Shown here piece after piece: positions 49,601 through 61,457 of a stretch of DNA of 64,000 nucleotides. Position 1 is the stretch's first letter, and the number at the start of each line of letters is the position of its first letter. The stretch comes from Andrena cerasifolii (Eukaryota > Arthropoda > Insecta > Hymenoptera > Andrenidae): positions 18,104,001-18,168,000 of the forward strand of contig NC_135121.1 of NCBI RefSeq assembly GCF_050908995.1, in the 5' to 3' direction. A program made the position numbers and the translations under genes. A model generated the notes under the pieces. The model searched no databases, was not told the DNA's origin, and worked only from the letters and a program-made list of their open reading frames with translations.

Positions 49601-50507
49601 CGTAACCTCTACGCTCCTTCCACTATATTTCCCTGAATCTTCGTGACATTTTGTCGCAAAATTTACAACAGCTAACTAAAGCACCTACTACGTCTGATTC
49701 TGCTATATAATACTTCTAAAAAGAGAAAATATCCAACGTACCTATATGGTTCGCTAAAGTATCACAGTGGGAGAGGCGTTTCCCTAAAAGTAAAAGCGAG
49801 TTGATAGAAAATCTGAAGATTTGTTAGACCCTCGACGCGCATAGACGGCATGCAGTCTTGCAGAAGGGTAAAAGCACGGATTTCCGTTGCTCGGTGCAGG
49901 AGACGGTCGAAACTGCATCCGAGTGCGAACAATCGGAGCGATTAGTCGGCGATGAGGACAGAAGATGCGGCGAGAGAGCAATGCACGTATTTCTATACGG
50001 CAGACGAGATGGAACCGGGCCGCACTTCCCCGGAAACAGCATCACCTCGGCTTACACACGACTGTTACAGCCGTTATAGATAGCACCTGTTACCTTTACT
50101 AAAGCTTCAGCCGCCCCTGGCTCTCTCGCCCCGTTTCAATTCGACGGCCCTCTAACTACTCGAGCATCGCTTTTACATATCGCGCCGGCCTCCCCCGTCT
50201 CCGTAGACGTTGCAACCATTTTTACGTCCGTGTCACCTGTGTACGGCACGCTATTACACGTCGACAGATTTAAATCTTTTATCGGCACCGTTGCGTCGCT
50301 TGCAGCTATGGTTTGAAGGAGGAACGGGGGTAGTCGAGTTGCTACATGGCGCGCCTACGTGCAATGCGAAGTTAAGGGTGTCGCAGATGGACATCTTTAA
50401 AACTGGGGCGATTTTGTTTCGCAACGGAGAGATATAGGTGATACGAAGATCGTCGGTTCGTCGTCAGTTTCTGAATACCGAAGCTTCTGCACCATTTCTT
50501 GACGAGT
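46626..50507. other. Non-coding stretch, no gene recognised
   Basis: 47150-47520 is strongly pyrimidine-rich and open in all three forward frames, a composition effect. A C-run lies at about 48181-48197 and an A-run at 48463-48475. Openings at 48707-49165 (-) and 48761-49051 (+) overlap and show no domain. Confidence 0.5.
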
Positions 50508-50910
50508 ATAGGGTAAAAGACCCAATTACTGTCACCCTAAACTGTTTTACTTAAAATAACGAATAAATCGTGTGAAATGATGCATAAAAAAATTTAGCAT
50601 ACAATTGAAACTGTTATTTATACAAAATAAATACGGCATTTAATTTTTTCCTCGTTAATTTGGGTAAAACGATAAAAAATTTTAAGCGGACATTAGGAGA
50701 GTGAAAACGCTGACTTCCTTATTAGCGAAAGAGAAAACAAGGCGTTAAAGAAAATGTTGTAATTGTAATATTTAAGCTATTGACATAACAAAATATAATG
50801 TTTTAGATAATATGATCATCATTGAAAGTAATAACGATTGGAATTCAACGGATTAGATTCATTAAGTCTTTTTATTTATTAATTAGGTGACAGTGATTGG
50901 CACAAGCGTA
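50508..50910. mobile_element. Probable pogo-like MITE, about 400 bp
   Basis: CCAATTACTGTCACCCTAA (50521-50539) is matched in inverted orientation by TTAGGTGACAGTGATTGG (50883-50900), reading CCAATCACTGTCACCTAA inward. The left side continues outward to TAGGGTAAAAGACCC at 50508, the same TAGGGTAAA opening as the element at 38643. The right outer dozen bases do not match the left, so that end may be eroded. The interior is AT-rich and non-coding. TATA at each side would allow a TA duplication. Confidence 0.65.
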
Positions 50911-52654
50911 TAAAGCATTTGGTATTACTGTGATAGCAGTAGTTGCTCATGTAACATATTAAGTTCGCAATGAAAAAGTAATGAGTAAGGAAGGAGAGAA
51001 AGATTTCTTACTCGTGACCTCTTACGGAGAAGACAAGTAGTGGCGCCCCGTATGTGGTCAGACGCACAGTATGTAATTCCTCCCACCGTGGTCGCGTACG
51101 AAGTTACGTTTCCAGTTTTGTTACAAGTATATCACCAGTGAATACACTATTTTATTATGGATCATAAAAATTCTCTACCGTTTTTGGAGACAGTCAGATA
51201 CTCGCCATAGAAATAACTCGAGCTAACCCTAAAATACTAAAACCAAAAGAATTTCGTGATTATTCTCACTACCTGTCACGAGGGCAGCTTGCAACACGTC
51301 GCCAGGCTTCAAGTAATCCAACATTCTACTTTCGCCACTTGAAATACTCGAGCAAACCGCAAGCAGAAGTGCAGACAACAGTCTCCTATCGCGTCTATTC
51401 GCGAGCTATCTCCACGATCCCCCGATCCTCGCATGCACGTGGCCAGCACGCAACCCGCAGAGGAGCCGTGCGAGCCTGAAACTTCCACCGTCGGCGCGAA
51501 CGAAATTACCAGGCGTTCTCGGCGGTGTCCCGTGAAAGGCCAGCGGGGACCGCGTTGAAAATTAGTTCTTTGTATCTCCGTGAATTATCGAGGTTATCAG
51601 GCACGTGTCCTGCGAGGCTGCGGAAGATAGCGGGCCGCGACCCTGCGTACATGTCACGTTCAGATTGCAAACTGCGAGACCGAACGTGGCTGTTAGAGCG
51701 GAAAAAAGTTTTCACGAACTCCCGCCGGCACGTTTCGCGTTTATTTCACGAAAATGGACGCAGCCGGCAGAGGAGACGGGTCAGAAAAAAAGGAACCTGG
51801 TGCGCAACGGGCACGATCAACGAAACACAAACTCATTACGCTACGGAATTTTTTATTCTCTGTGCGCCATTGCGCGCAAACACAGCGTCGATGAAAGCTG
51901 CACGATGGAGGGAAACGCAGGTCCCGCGGGGGCCCAAAATCAAAGCAGCGTTCGATTCGATCGTCGCGCCTTCGCGTTTCCATCGGCATACGCTGCTGCG
52001 ATATCGTGGCGCACAGGATGCCACGTTTCTATGTAATCTTACGCGACAGCAAAGCTTGCAGAAACGAAATGCCTCAGGTGAAAAAGGCAATTTAAATTCG
52101 TTGTTGCATACCGCGGGGGAGGACGGGGGATTGAAGTATCAGTTAAAATGCGCGCGCGCCTCTTGACATGCAATTTCTGATTTTCAGGGAAACGTATCGC
52201 GGTAGCCTTCCTCCGAACAAGGACGCGATATCTTTCAATTTCTCGACGATGCGTATGAAGCATAAGACTTTACGAGGATTCGAGGGTGCCAACGCGGCAA
52301 ATCGATATCCGACCTCGAACTCCGGCTCCATCGGTTTGAAAGAAGAATGGCAGGGAATTCGGAGCAACAGCCACCGAGAGGGAAAGATAGAAACGCGATA
52401 GAAGCGAGGGAAAATCCAGGGAGAAACAGATCGAACGGAGGACAGGCCCGAGAGAAATTGAAAAAAGAGATGGGGGAGGTTGGGAAGAAAAATTGTGTGT
52501 CAAGCTCAACGAAATACACTTAATCTGGGATAATCTTCGTTGAATATAATTTAAAGTGTAAACCGTAGTTCTTTAATTCCAGAAATATTTTCTGTTTAAA
52601 TTGAGGCTCAAGATCGCGATAGGTCACTATTGAAGGCATCAGTCGGAGTGAGTA
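50911..52654. other. Non-coding stretch, no gene recognised
   Basis: Contains the 213-codon opening 51525-52166 (+), which overlaps long openings in another forward frame and on minus over the same bases. The product is Arg/Lys-rich without domain features and no splice or start context supports it. Confidence 0.5.
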
Positions 52655-53068
52655 TGGGCAGTAAAAAAATTGCGTAATACATATCTGTATATCCTCTACA
52701 TATCCCCAAAGATTAAGGTTTAAGTTTATTCACTCTAAAGGGGTGACATTGAGCTCTGAAAATCCAACTATTTTCCGATTTTCTGTTATAATTCGCGAAT
52801 TATAAAAACTATGAGAACTAACCAAACTAACTTACCAAATGATAGTCCTAATTAAAAGAAGTAACTTTTTCCTAAAAACTTTTTTTCTACCTCGTACAGT
52901 TCAAAAGTAATAACACAAAATCGAAATATTTTCAGAGGTCAATTTCTCCCTCTTGGAGTGAATTTGGGCAGCAAACAAAAATGCATTGTATTCAGGAGGA
53001 CGTCCCCTACATATCCACAAAGTTCCACATTTTTTTGAATTTCGGGGTTCAGGATCTTCCCTCGTCAA
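52655..53068. mobile_element. Palindromic MITE-like repeat, copy 2, internally rearranged
   Basis: Shares the arm words of copy 1 (31595-32012): TTTTCTGTTATAATTCGCGAA, CTGAAAATCCAAC, GTCCTAATTAAAAGAAGTAA and GAATTTGGGCAGCAAAC, with the tip around 52800-52890. The right arm runs outward normally to GGATCTTCCCTCGTC (about 53051-53065). In the left arm the segment GGGCAGT...CCCCAAAGAT (52655-52712) is inverted relative to copy 1, and the expected outer terminus is missing. The strand of this copy is opposite to copy 1 at the tip. Non-coding and superfamily unknown. Confidence 0.75.
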
Positions 53069-56000
53069 AAGTAAGGGTTGAAGCTTTGTAAGCCGCCGTA
53101 CATGAAAATGGTTACTCCCACGAAAAAAACACGTGGAACCTTTTTCGTAGATAATTTCCTAAGCTACAAATTTTATAATAACTATTTTTGCCGAAGAACT
53201 GATAGATAACGAGATATTCGCGAAAAATTGTTTTTATTTACCTTCAGTCCTCTGTAAAATTTGCAGCATGTTGTTTAAAACGACGAAGTAAAGCCCAAAA
53301 TGTAGCTTACTGGGAATTATTCTCCAGGCAAATCCTAATTTCACTTGACTATAAATGAAACTCTTTGGGTAGACAACGCGGGATCGTGACAAGAATATAT
53401 TGCCAGGGAATTCGTTCGACTATCTCCATTCCCCTTTCGCCAACGAATATTCCTACAGTTAGTTCCTTCCTCTGTTACTTATATCAAAACGCGAGCTGCC
53501 ATGGTGCTCAAACAAACGGGCCATTACGAGGGCGACCAGCGGCGCAACGATGAAACCGTTATTGATATTGGCCGTGCCGGATTCCGCGAACGTAATCCGC
53601 AGCGGAACAGTAAGGGTGGTAGCGATAAAGGGATCAAGCTCGTTTTTACGAGCTCAAGGGGCACTTTGCGAGCCAATGTGTAGCCAACCTTAAGTTTTCA
53701 CGGAATAGCGCCGGTAACGTATGAGCACGGCATGAACTCGCCCAGCGGATCTGCTCGATAATCGCTATCGTTGCGGCAGTCGGTTCCCCAACAGAAGAAG
53801 CTCTGCGGAAGCATCAAGAGTGGGTTTTACTAACGCTCAATTGCGAGAAGCGTATCGAGTCACCTAAATCTTTTCAGTCCAGACCAGTTAAGGAAGCTCC
53901 ACTTGTCCCTATTCAAAGAAATAGATAAGAGTGCATAGTTCGCCTGATTCCCAACGCAACTGCGCCCTGATAAGCGCGATCAAATAGACAATAACTTCAG
54001 CTGAAAGATTAACGGCGAAAAACCGAAATCTAAATACCTCGATCTAGGTTTTTCCTTCATCCCCGAGATAAATCGCCCTTTTGCACGTACGATTGAACTT
54101 AACTGGAACGTGACCGCGATCCTAGAAGCAAAGGGAAGCTGCAATTCAGAAAAGATAGGGAGGATGAGAGGGTGGGACGGGGTAACGAAAGAATTCCGCC
54201 GATAGGTGAAACGCCTGATAGGAAAACGGAATTTCCTATTAAGCGCTATGCATACGAATCCCCCATGGATCCCATGTTCCAGATAATCAACACTTAACAA
54301 GCAAATGAAACAGCTCGGAATGAAGGGAATGTCTATTATACTGGTGAATTGCAATTTGAGAAAACGTCCGCTGCAGCGGTGAAACGAAACGATTTTATAC
54401 CATTTAAACTAAAAGATGCACAAATACGGTACGTTTAATGCTTCACTTTATTGATTCCAATCGCCCAATCGCCTGATCAATTATCATCCAAATGATTCAA
54501 ATCCGCTTAGACCGATCCCCGCGAGGAAATCTTTCCTAAGAAAGCTCTTCGGGCAGACGCGTTTCCCGGAGAAGCTAGCAGCGCTCTTCGTGCAATCAAC
54601 GACCTTAGGACCCCAAAGGTGAAGCAGAGTCAGAGAAGCTTCTGCCCGCGGGAGACGGGGGGAAATAAAACGGGCAACCAAAAACCGCCAATTCCGGGCC
54701 GGGAGGGGTGTGCCCCGTTCATCCTCAGGATAAATCACCCCTCTCCGAGAATTTGGAGTTGAAGTTCGCCCGCGAATCTCGAGGCTGGGTGGAGAAAGAA
54801 GTCGCAGTTCCGGAAGGGAAAGGGCTAACAGGAGACCGGGCCAGCCGCATTACGGGAAAAAGCGAAGGGGGTTCGCATACCTTCCACCGACTGCAAATAA
54901 AGGCTCGCTTCCCGCTCCTTCGCCCGTTATCTCAGGCGTATAATCTAAAGCAGGCCGTAAAAGCGTCTATACGAATCCTAGCGCTCTATCGACGCGCGCG
55001 AGCGCGCCTCTGGGTCCGGAACGGTCCGGGGGAATACGTGTTTGGTGTGGTTATGCTCCAAAGCGAACACGCGGGATCGTTTCTATGCCCCGGCCGCCCC
55101 ACAATTACGAACACAACCGGTGGATAAGCGATTTTTCGCCGGAGATAAAACGCGGAATAATCGATCCTTTCCCATCCCACATCGATCCCCTGGCCCGCGT
55201 CTAACTGAACCGCTCATCGTTCCGGCTGTGCGCGCCAAGCTGGTCGTGGACGAAGTCTTTGAACGGCTAACGAACGCATTTCGATGCTGGCGTCGAGTAG
55301 CCGATAATTCCAGATAACGATTAAATCTCGCATTAATATCGTTGCACCCTTGGCTGGACAGACTGTCGGATGTAAACTTTCGGGCTGAGAAAGTGTGCCA
55401 CGTGTATAGACGTGGAGCGCGTGGAGCGTAAAGAAACTCGGGTTAACTCGAGCGCGCCAGGCCAAGTTAAACTATGTATGTTAGTTGGCTTGCTTAACCG
55501 CCGCTGCGCTTGCTTTTTGAAAGGGATTTTTGGGGGATGCGGGCAAGAGTTTCCAATGGCCAGTTGGTTGAACCGTACTAGCAAACGCAGAAACTGGCGC
55601 ATATCTATTTCCGATGTTGCTGCGTGCTTCTGAACTAGCGCGCGTACTCGCAACACATGTGACGCCGGTGGAGGACCGCCGCGGATATTCGAGCCACGTA
55701 GGAAACCTCTACTTAACTATCCATTAAATACGAGCAACCGCCATACGGCGTGCAGGGCCCCGGGAGCAGCGTAGACCAAATCCACGGTAATCTAGGGAAA
55801 ATTTCATGGCCGGTAAAAACCGTCGTGCCGGTGCGGTGTAACGATCAATACCGCACGTACGCGCGTAAAACTCCCTGCTGACCAGCCGCAAGGGAGCGAC
55901 ATCCGTCGAAACCAGGGGCTGCGATACGTCTGGAACTGGTCGTAAAGAGTCGCCGCGTTGTCGCTTGACGAACGTCCAGAAACGTCTCTAATTCGAGATT

Positions 56001-56620
56001 CAGGGAAATGGCCGCGCTAGGACACGCGTCATTTGCATCCCCGAATAATCTCCCCATGAATTGGACCGTTGCGGCGTCCTTCCACCGCTACAATTCGGTT
56101 CGAGTGTCAATCACGGGTATCTCTTTTCCATATATGCTCGCTAGCTGCCAAAGATTCTCAGGGGTTCGAATTTACGAACGTGTAACTTCTATGTGTAACC
56201 CTGGAACCATGAATCACTGGTGCGCGATATTTGCTAGCGTTGTCGGCTTGGAAGTGTGCGCCGAGTTTGAACGATAGCGGAGTAGGGATTTATACAATTG
56301 TATAATCTATCGATCTATCAAATTCAAAGGAGATTAGTCGATGAGCTAACAGAACGCACAAAAGAAGACCCCACTGAATATTTCGTCGCTTTCCCTGTGT
56401 ATACTGAATACTTTGCGGATGTCGCTGAATATTATTATAATTAAAACTACGCGGAAAGTTGTTACAACTGCTGATGACCAATTACTCACTAAACTCCAAT
56501 CATCAGGTGTCAGCAGTGTTCCCGGAACAATAGGGGAAGCCTCGCATAGAAAACGCATTTCAAGCATCGATCATGGCAATTACCCCAGAACCCAGTAACC
56601 AGCAGTCATTCCATAGTGAA
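53069..56620. other. Non-coding stretch, no gene recognised
   Basis: 53085-53350 is AT-rich and may be part of another repeat, but no ends were found. The rest is balanced to CpG-rich. Openings at 53980-54354 (-) and 54708-55127 (+) show no domain. Confidence 0.5.
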
Positions 56621-56902
56621 TTAATTACAATCGTTGGACCGTTGCGTATAGATAATTTCGATAATGGTTAACTGACGCGGAGCCACGGGAGCGTGGCGGA
56701 GGCCTTTTAAATTTATTACGATTCGATCGCTCGTGATGAATGTATACCGAGGCTAATTAATTTCCCGTAAACACGTAACACACGATGCGAGCCCGAAGAA
56801 AGCGCATTGTAGAAATGGGACTAATTACACGCGTTAATTATCAATTAGAACAGAACAGCGAGCGCCGGCTTGGGAGCGTTAAAAATATTTCGCTCTAATT
56901 AC
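56621..56902. promoter_or_regulatory. Candidate enhancer: cluster of TAATTA homeodomain-type sites
   Basis: Six TAATTA/CAATTA cores lie within 282 bp: TTAATTAC (56621), CTAATTAA (56753), CTAATTAC (56821), TTAATTAT (56834), CAATTAG (56842) and CTAATTAC (56895). They are embedded in GC-rich DNA, where such words should be uncommon. Antennapedia-class homeodomains bind TAATTA, and such clusters mark enhancers of developmental genes in insects. No target gene is visible and function is inference. Confidence 0.35.
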
Positions 56903-59693
56903 CAGACCCGAAGTGTCGCCGTCGGGGATGGGAAGATCGATCGGGTCACGCTGGACCCGGCCGCCGGGAGTAAAAACGTCGAAGGCCAAGATCTATTAGT
57001 TTTATAGATCGCTGGCGAATGGGGCGAAGCTGCACGGCGGCCGATCTACGAGCCGCAGGAATTATCCGATACGAAATTACGAGTAGATGGGTATCGATGT
57101 CGATGACAAATTAGCCGTCTCCGGCGATTAAACGACCCTCCTTCCTTTGACGCAAATTGCCTCGTTAATCTGGTATTAAATCGCGGTATAAATAATCGCG
57201 ACCTTTCCACCACCCCCGGCGCCCCATTCGAGGAGAGTCGAATTTTTACGAGATAATGGGAACACGCCCGGATGGAATCCTTTATGCGAGTATAATGGAC
57301 GCGCGTGAGCGCGCCAGCCTCCGTCGCCGTTCAACTTGACCAACGAGACTGAAGGAGCCAGGGCTTCTGGGCAGTTTGAAAATTCTTCCTTCGCTCCGGC
57401 AATATAAACAGCCACTATCGATCGCGAGCCATCCTTTTATTATCACGGCAGCCACTTCCCTTAAAAACGCGGGATTAAGGTCCAAGGAGCTTCAGCGCGG
57501 TAAAAAAAAAAGAAACGCTGCTGCACGGTTTACAACGGCGCGCGGCGGCCATTTTTCTTAATCGTTCCGACAACGACGGCCACAAAAGCATCGCGGGGGG
57601 ACCAAAGAAAAAGGTAGGAGGCCTCCGCGGCGACGTTTCTGGCTCGCACAAAGCGGCGTCAAAGAGAAACGCGCGAAGGTAAATTCCTTTCATTCTAATT
57701 AACAGCCGGGAACAGAGAGGAGCCGGGAACAGAGAGGAGCCGGGCGACGAAGGTGCAGCCCTGAAAGATTCATCCATCTTTTTGACATTCCCGCGAGCGG
57801 CCGGCTCCTCGAAGGGAAAATTTTCCTGGGCGCAGGAAAGAGCCGGGGCCGGGCTGTGTAATCGATCGACATGGCCGCCCACATCTGGGTCGCGACTTTT
57901 TCTCTAATTACTTGCGGCTTTGAGAGTGGTAGTGGCAGCCAACCAGGCCGCAGCGCCGATGCAACTTTTCTACACGCCTGGGCCAACCCTCCTCTCCCCC
58001 TCGTTCCCCGCCATCCCCTTCGCAGGTCCTCGTTTTTTTTTTCACAAATCAAAGTTGAACTCGTCGCGGCAGGCACGTCGGCGTAATCTCGATCGAAATC
58101 AAGGATCAAAGGTCGCCGCTGCTTCCTTGCTATTTCGCGAAGCAGCAAGTCTGTTAGTCGGCTAATTAATTATCGTTCGCCCGCTTCCTCGCTTCCGCGC
58201 GCGGATATCGAAAAGAGTTTTGTAACGAGCGGGGCAGACTTTCTTTCCGAATGGTCCACGGTATCCGGCGCGTGTACAGGACGCCTCAAAGATGTTGGCC
58301 GAGGTTGTAGTCGAAGCGAAACAGTTGCACGTGGAGTTTGAGTAGACGGGGTGAGTTTACTCTGGATGCACGAATGGTTCATGAAAAGAGTAAGTACAAC
58401 GTAACGTGAGAATAACATGGTGACGGTGAACTGCAATGATTATTCTACGATTTGGATAGTGTGTCTTTATGGAAACTGCTCCCAGTGAATGGTCAAGCAG
58501 AATAGATAGAAAACAGGTTCACAGAAGGACTTTTGGTGCAATCAACTCGTGCCGAACTATTCGACCAGCCCGTTTGAAACGCCCTGTAGATACACGCCCG
58601 ACACGATGATTACCTTCCTAGGGGAAGCTTTCCAGGCGATCTATCTATCGTCCTCGGCGACGTCCCGCCGTAAAGCGTTTTTCGGATCAATTACGCGAAT
58701 TCGCAGTAGTAGCAATTACTTCTGCAGCCGGGCTGATGATGGACGTGATCGTGATTCCGCGAAAATCTCGCTCGTTCAAGGAACCAATCCCTCCCTGCCT
58801 CCGACCCCTGGCCCGTGAGCACCGCTCCTGCTTTTCCTCCGCGTGGCCTTTTTTTCCTCGCTAATTGCATCCGGTCTTTGAAGCTAAGTTTGCGAACAGG
58901 CGCTCGGCCCGTCGGGGATGAAAGAAAGCAGGAACGGGCGCAGATCGAGGCGGAGGAGGGTGGACGGGAGCGCGCAAAGGTGACGCGGACGGGACGAGCG
59001 GATAGGTAGATAGCCGAGTAAAGAGATGGATGAATGAGAGGGGGGGGAGCGGCGACGAAGGCGGGATGTCGGGGTGGAAGGCGGAAAAGGGAAGTAGATC
59101 GAAGACGGGGCGAAAGGGAAAATTCACCGGAAGCGAGGGAAACGCACGGCGACAGAGAGGATCAGATATGGCGGGGGGCGAGAGAGAGAGAGGGTAGATG
59201 GGAATCGATTGGATGTAGCGGTCGGACAGAAACGCCGAAGTATATTGGCACAATCAGTTCCTGGCACGTTACTACTTGTCGAACTGATTGTAACCTAAGA
59301 GCAGGCGTGGTACGCGCGGGCGCGCACACAGGCGCGTACACACCGGCATGTATTCCCGTAATAAGTCGAATTCCGTGGATCCATCGTATCGTGGCCAGCA
59401 GCGGAATTAACGTGATTAAAAACGGTAGTTGCGACCCCACACGCCCCGGCATCGATTTGGTTGAAATTTCTGTGGTTTTACGACGCGACGTCCCCGAACT
59501 AAAGTCCGACGGGATTACAGAGATCGCTGGTCGGTGGATAGCTCTCGATTCAGGGCAAATTCTATTAAGAATAAGGGATGCATCGGAGAGTAATCTTATT
59601 CTACGGAGGCTACGAGATTTCTTGCGCACCCGAGAATCGCGGTAATTCGTTACTGGTTCGGCAAGATTTATCTACGGAAATTAGATAAGTACG
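56903..59693. other. Non-coding stretch, no gene recognised
   Basis: CpG-rich. Openings of 100-200 codons on both strands (57475-58148 -, 59034-59645 +, 59162-59629 -) overlap each other and lack recognisable domains. A small tandem repeat lies at 57706-57743. Purine-rich from 58920 to 59200. Confidence 0.5.
57706..57743. repeat. 17-bp tandem duplication
   Basis: GCCGGGAACAGAGAGGA occurs twice in direct tandem, followed by a third partial GCCGGG. A minor local duplication. Confidence 0.8.
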
Positions 59694-60529
59694 TAGGGTG
59701 ACCGTACCTAATATCGCCACTCGTTATATCTCGCAAAGTAAGCACTAAAATTTATCGCTTGTGCGCTGAATTTGTACCTAAGCATATGTAGGAAGACACA
59801 CTGTAATTGCAGCGTCATGTCATCAACAATTACAGAAAGGGAAGTATTTTAGTGAATCTTAATAGTGTACAAATTTATTGGGCTGCCACAATTTTACATC
59901 ACATTCGGAGAAGGTAAGTCTAATAATTCTGCGAATGCAAGAATATCTACTAAAATACCTAATTGATGAAATCGATTTAATTTTGTTTCGTAATGAAAAT
60001 TGCGTGTTTTTTTAGCAGTATGCGTGTTCTCAATACCGCCTACCGGAGAACAATGGTTTCGATGTAATGTTTGTTACAGGTGGGGTCACGAAAATTGTGG
60101 AGCAACCGAAATAAACTTTATTTGCCCAATATGTACATCCAAACGTAACAAATAAAATATTTTAAAATTCCTATTTCTATATTTTTGTAATAAAAATAAA
60201 ATCAATGATTGATAAAAAAAAAACATTTATGGAGCAAGAAATAATAAAAGCACATGTGGAACTGACTTTAAAAACTCATATATACATGAATTAATCAATA
60301 TTTCTTGAGTAGGCGATGTTAGGTACACTTTTTTAGGACCCGATTTTTGCATATCTTACGTTTTTTAATTCCTAATTAAAAATTTGTAGCTTTCGACGAT
60401 TAACTTATGTTATATGAAAGATGAATAATTTCTCTTTGCTTTGAAACGAAATGCATGCAAAAATATAAATTATTATTCAATTGATAGCGATTTAACTTTT
60501 GCTAGGCGATATTAGGTACCGTCACCTTA
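59694..60529 (+). mobile_element. Pogo-like element with conserved ends, 836 bp
   Basis: TAGGGTGACCGTACCTAATA from 59694 and TAAGGTGACGGTACCTAATA read inward from 60529 continue to 25 matching positions with only two differences. TA lies at both borders. A third copy of the terminal word, GGCGATGTTAGGTACAC, sits inside at about 60312-60328. The interior holds the 3' end of a transposase gene (59997-60155) with a poly(A)-signal-like AATAAAATA just after the stop. Most of the gene is deleted, so the copy is non-autonomous. Confidence 0.85.
59997..60155 (+). pseudogene. Pogo-like transposase C-terminal zinc-finger tail
   Basis: In one frame the sequence reads CVFSIPPTGEQWFRCNVC, then YRWGHENCGATEINFICPIC and TSKRNK, with TAA at 60153-60155. 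The order C..., W, C-x2-C, H-x2-C, C-x2-C is the treble-clef/PHD-like finger that ends many insect pogo-type transposases; the first Cys pair is half lost (CVFS). TTTTTTTAG at 60007-60015 just before CAG could be the acceptor of a transposase intron, which would explain the stop-rich DNA upstream. It is the same domain as the tail at 4849-5215, but better preserved. The catalytic DDE domain is absent. Confidence 0.7.
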
Positions 60530-61131
60530 CCTATATCATATCGGCATTAACGTTGAGCCTTGAATTAGCCCAATATATTCTGTAGTAGAGTTTATAATCT
60601 CGAAAAGCTTCTAGGTACATTTTAGATGAAATAACGTTCTTTCCCTTTGATATCCAAGCTAGTTACGCGATCGTCAAGTGCTGTTTAAAGATGATTTTGC
60701 ACAGAAGAACGGGGAATATGCACGCCACGAGCAAGACGCATTGATGATCGATACAGTAAGATGAACGAGGATGAGAGACTATTTTTCCAGCGTAAAGATG
60801 AATCTCCGCGTGTAGGTAAATCAATTTCCTGTCGTGCAGCAGGGCCTCTTAAAGGAAGGACAAGTCGTTACGTTTTTTAGAATGCTTCCCCGAAATCAAT
60901 TTCCTTCCGTTGATGAAAAACTCTGCGGCTCCAGTCGCGATACTTCCTTTACGGCCTGTCTATATGAATCACGATGTCGAGAACACAGAAGGGAAGCATC
61001 AGCCTTTGCGTACAATTTTTAATACCGCCTTTCATCAGTATTATCAGCTAATATCGATGAAATTACAGTGAAAAGTCCAGTTCATATTCGATCAAGATAT
61101 ACAATTTCTATAACTTCTGCTCCGCTTCTAC
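60530..61131. other. Non-coding stretch, no gene recognised
   Basis: Balanced composition; one 62-codon opening (60834-61022) without features. Confidence 0.5.
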
Positions 61132-61457
61132 ACTATTACTATTACTAATAATACCATCACCAATAATATCACTAATGCTATCACTAATACTATCACTAAT
61201 GCTATCACTAATACTATCACTAATACTATCACTAATACTATCACTAATACTATCACTAATACAATCACTAATACTATCACTAATACTATCACTAATACTA
61301 TCACTAATACTATCACTAATACTATCACTAATACTATCACTAATACTATCACTAATAATATCACTAATACTATCACTAATACTATCACTAATACCATCGC
61401 TAATACTATCACTAATACTATCACTAATACTATCACTAATGCTATCACTAATACTAT
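61132..61457. repeat. 12-bp minisatellite (ACTATCACTAAT)n
   Basis: About 25 copies of a 12-mer, itself two related hexamers (ACTATC, ACTAAT), from about 61147, preceded by degenerate ACTATT/ACCATC units from 61132. Scattered variants (GCTATC, ACAATC, ATCGCT) show limited divergence. The long Ser-Ile-Asp, Val-Leu and Leu-Ser frames on both strands are products of the repeat, not genes. Confidence 0.95.

Noticed and set aside
51525..52166. 213-codon + strand ORF
   Set aside because: Another + frame and the minus strand are open over the same bases, the translation is Arg/Lys-rich without a domain, and no splice or start context supports it.
59034..59645. 203-codon + ORF and 155-codon minus ORF
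   Set aside because: They overlap antiparallel in GC-rich, purine-rich DNA and neither has recognisable motifs.
61132..61457. CRISPR-like array
   Set aside because: Units are 12 bp with no spacers; it is a eukaryotic minisatellite.
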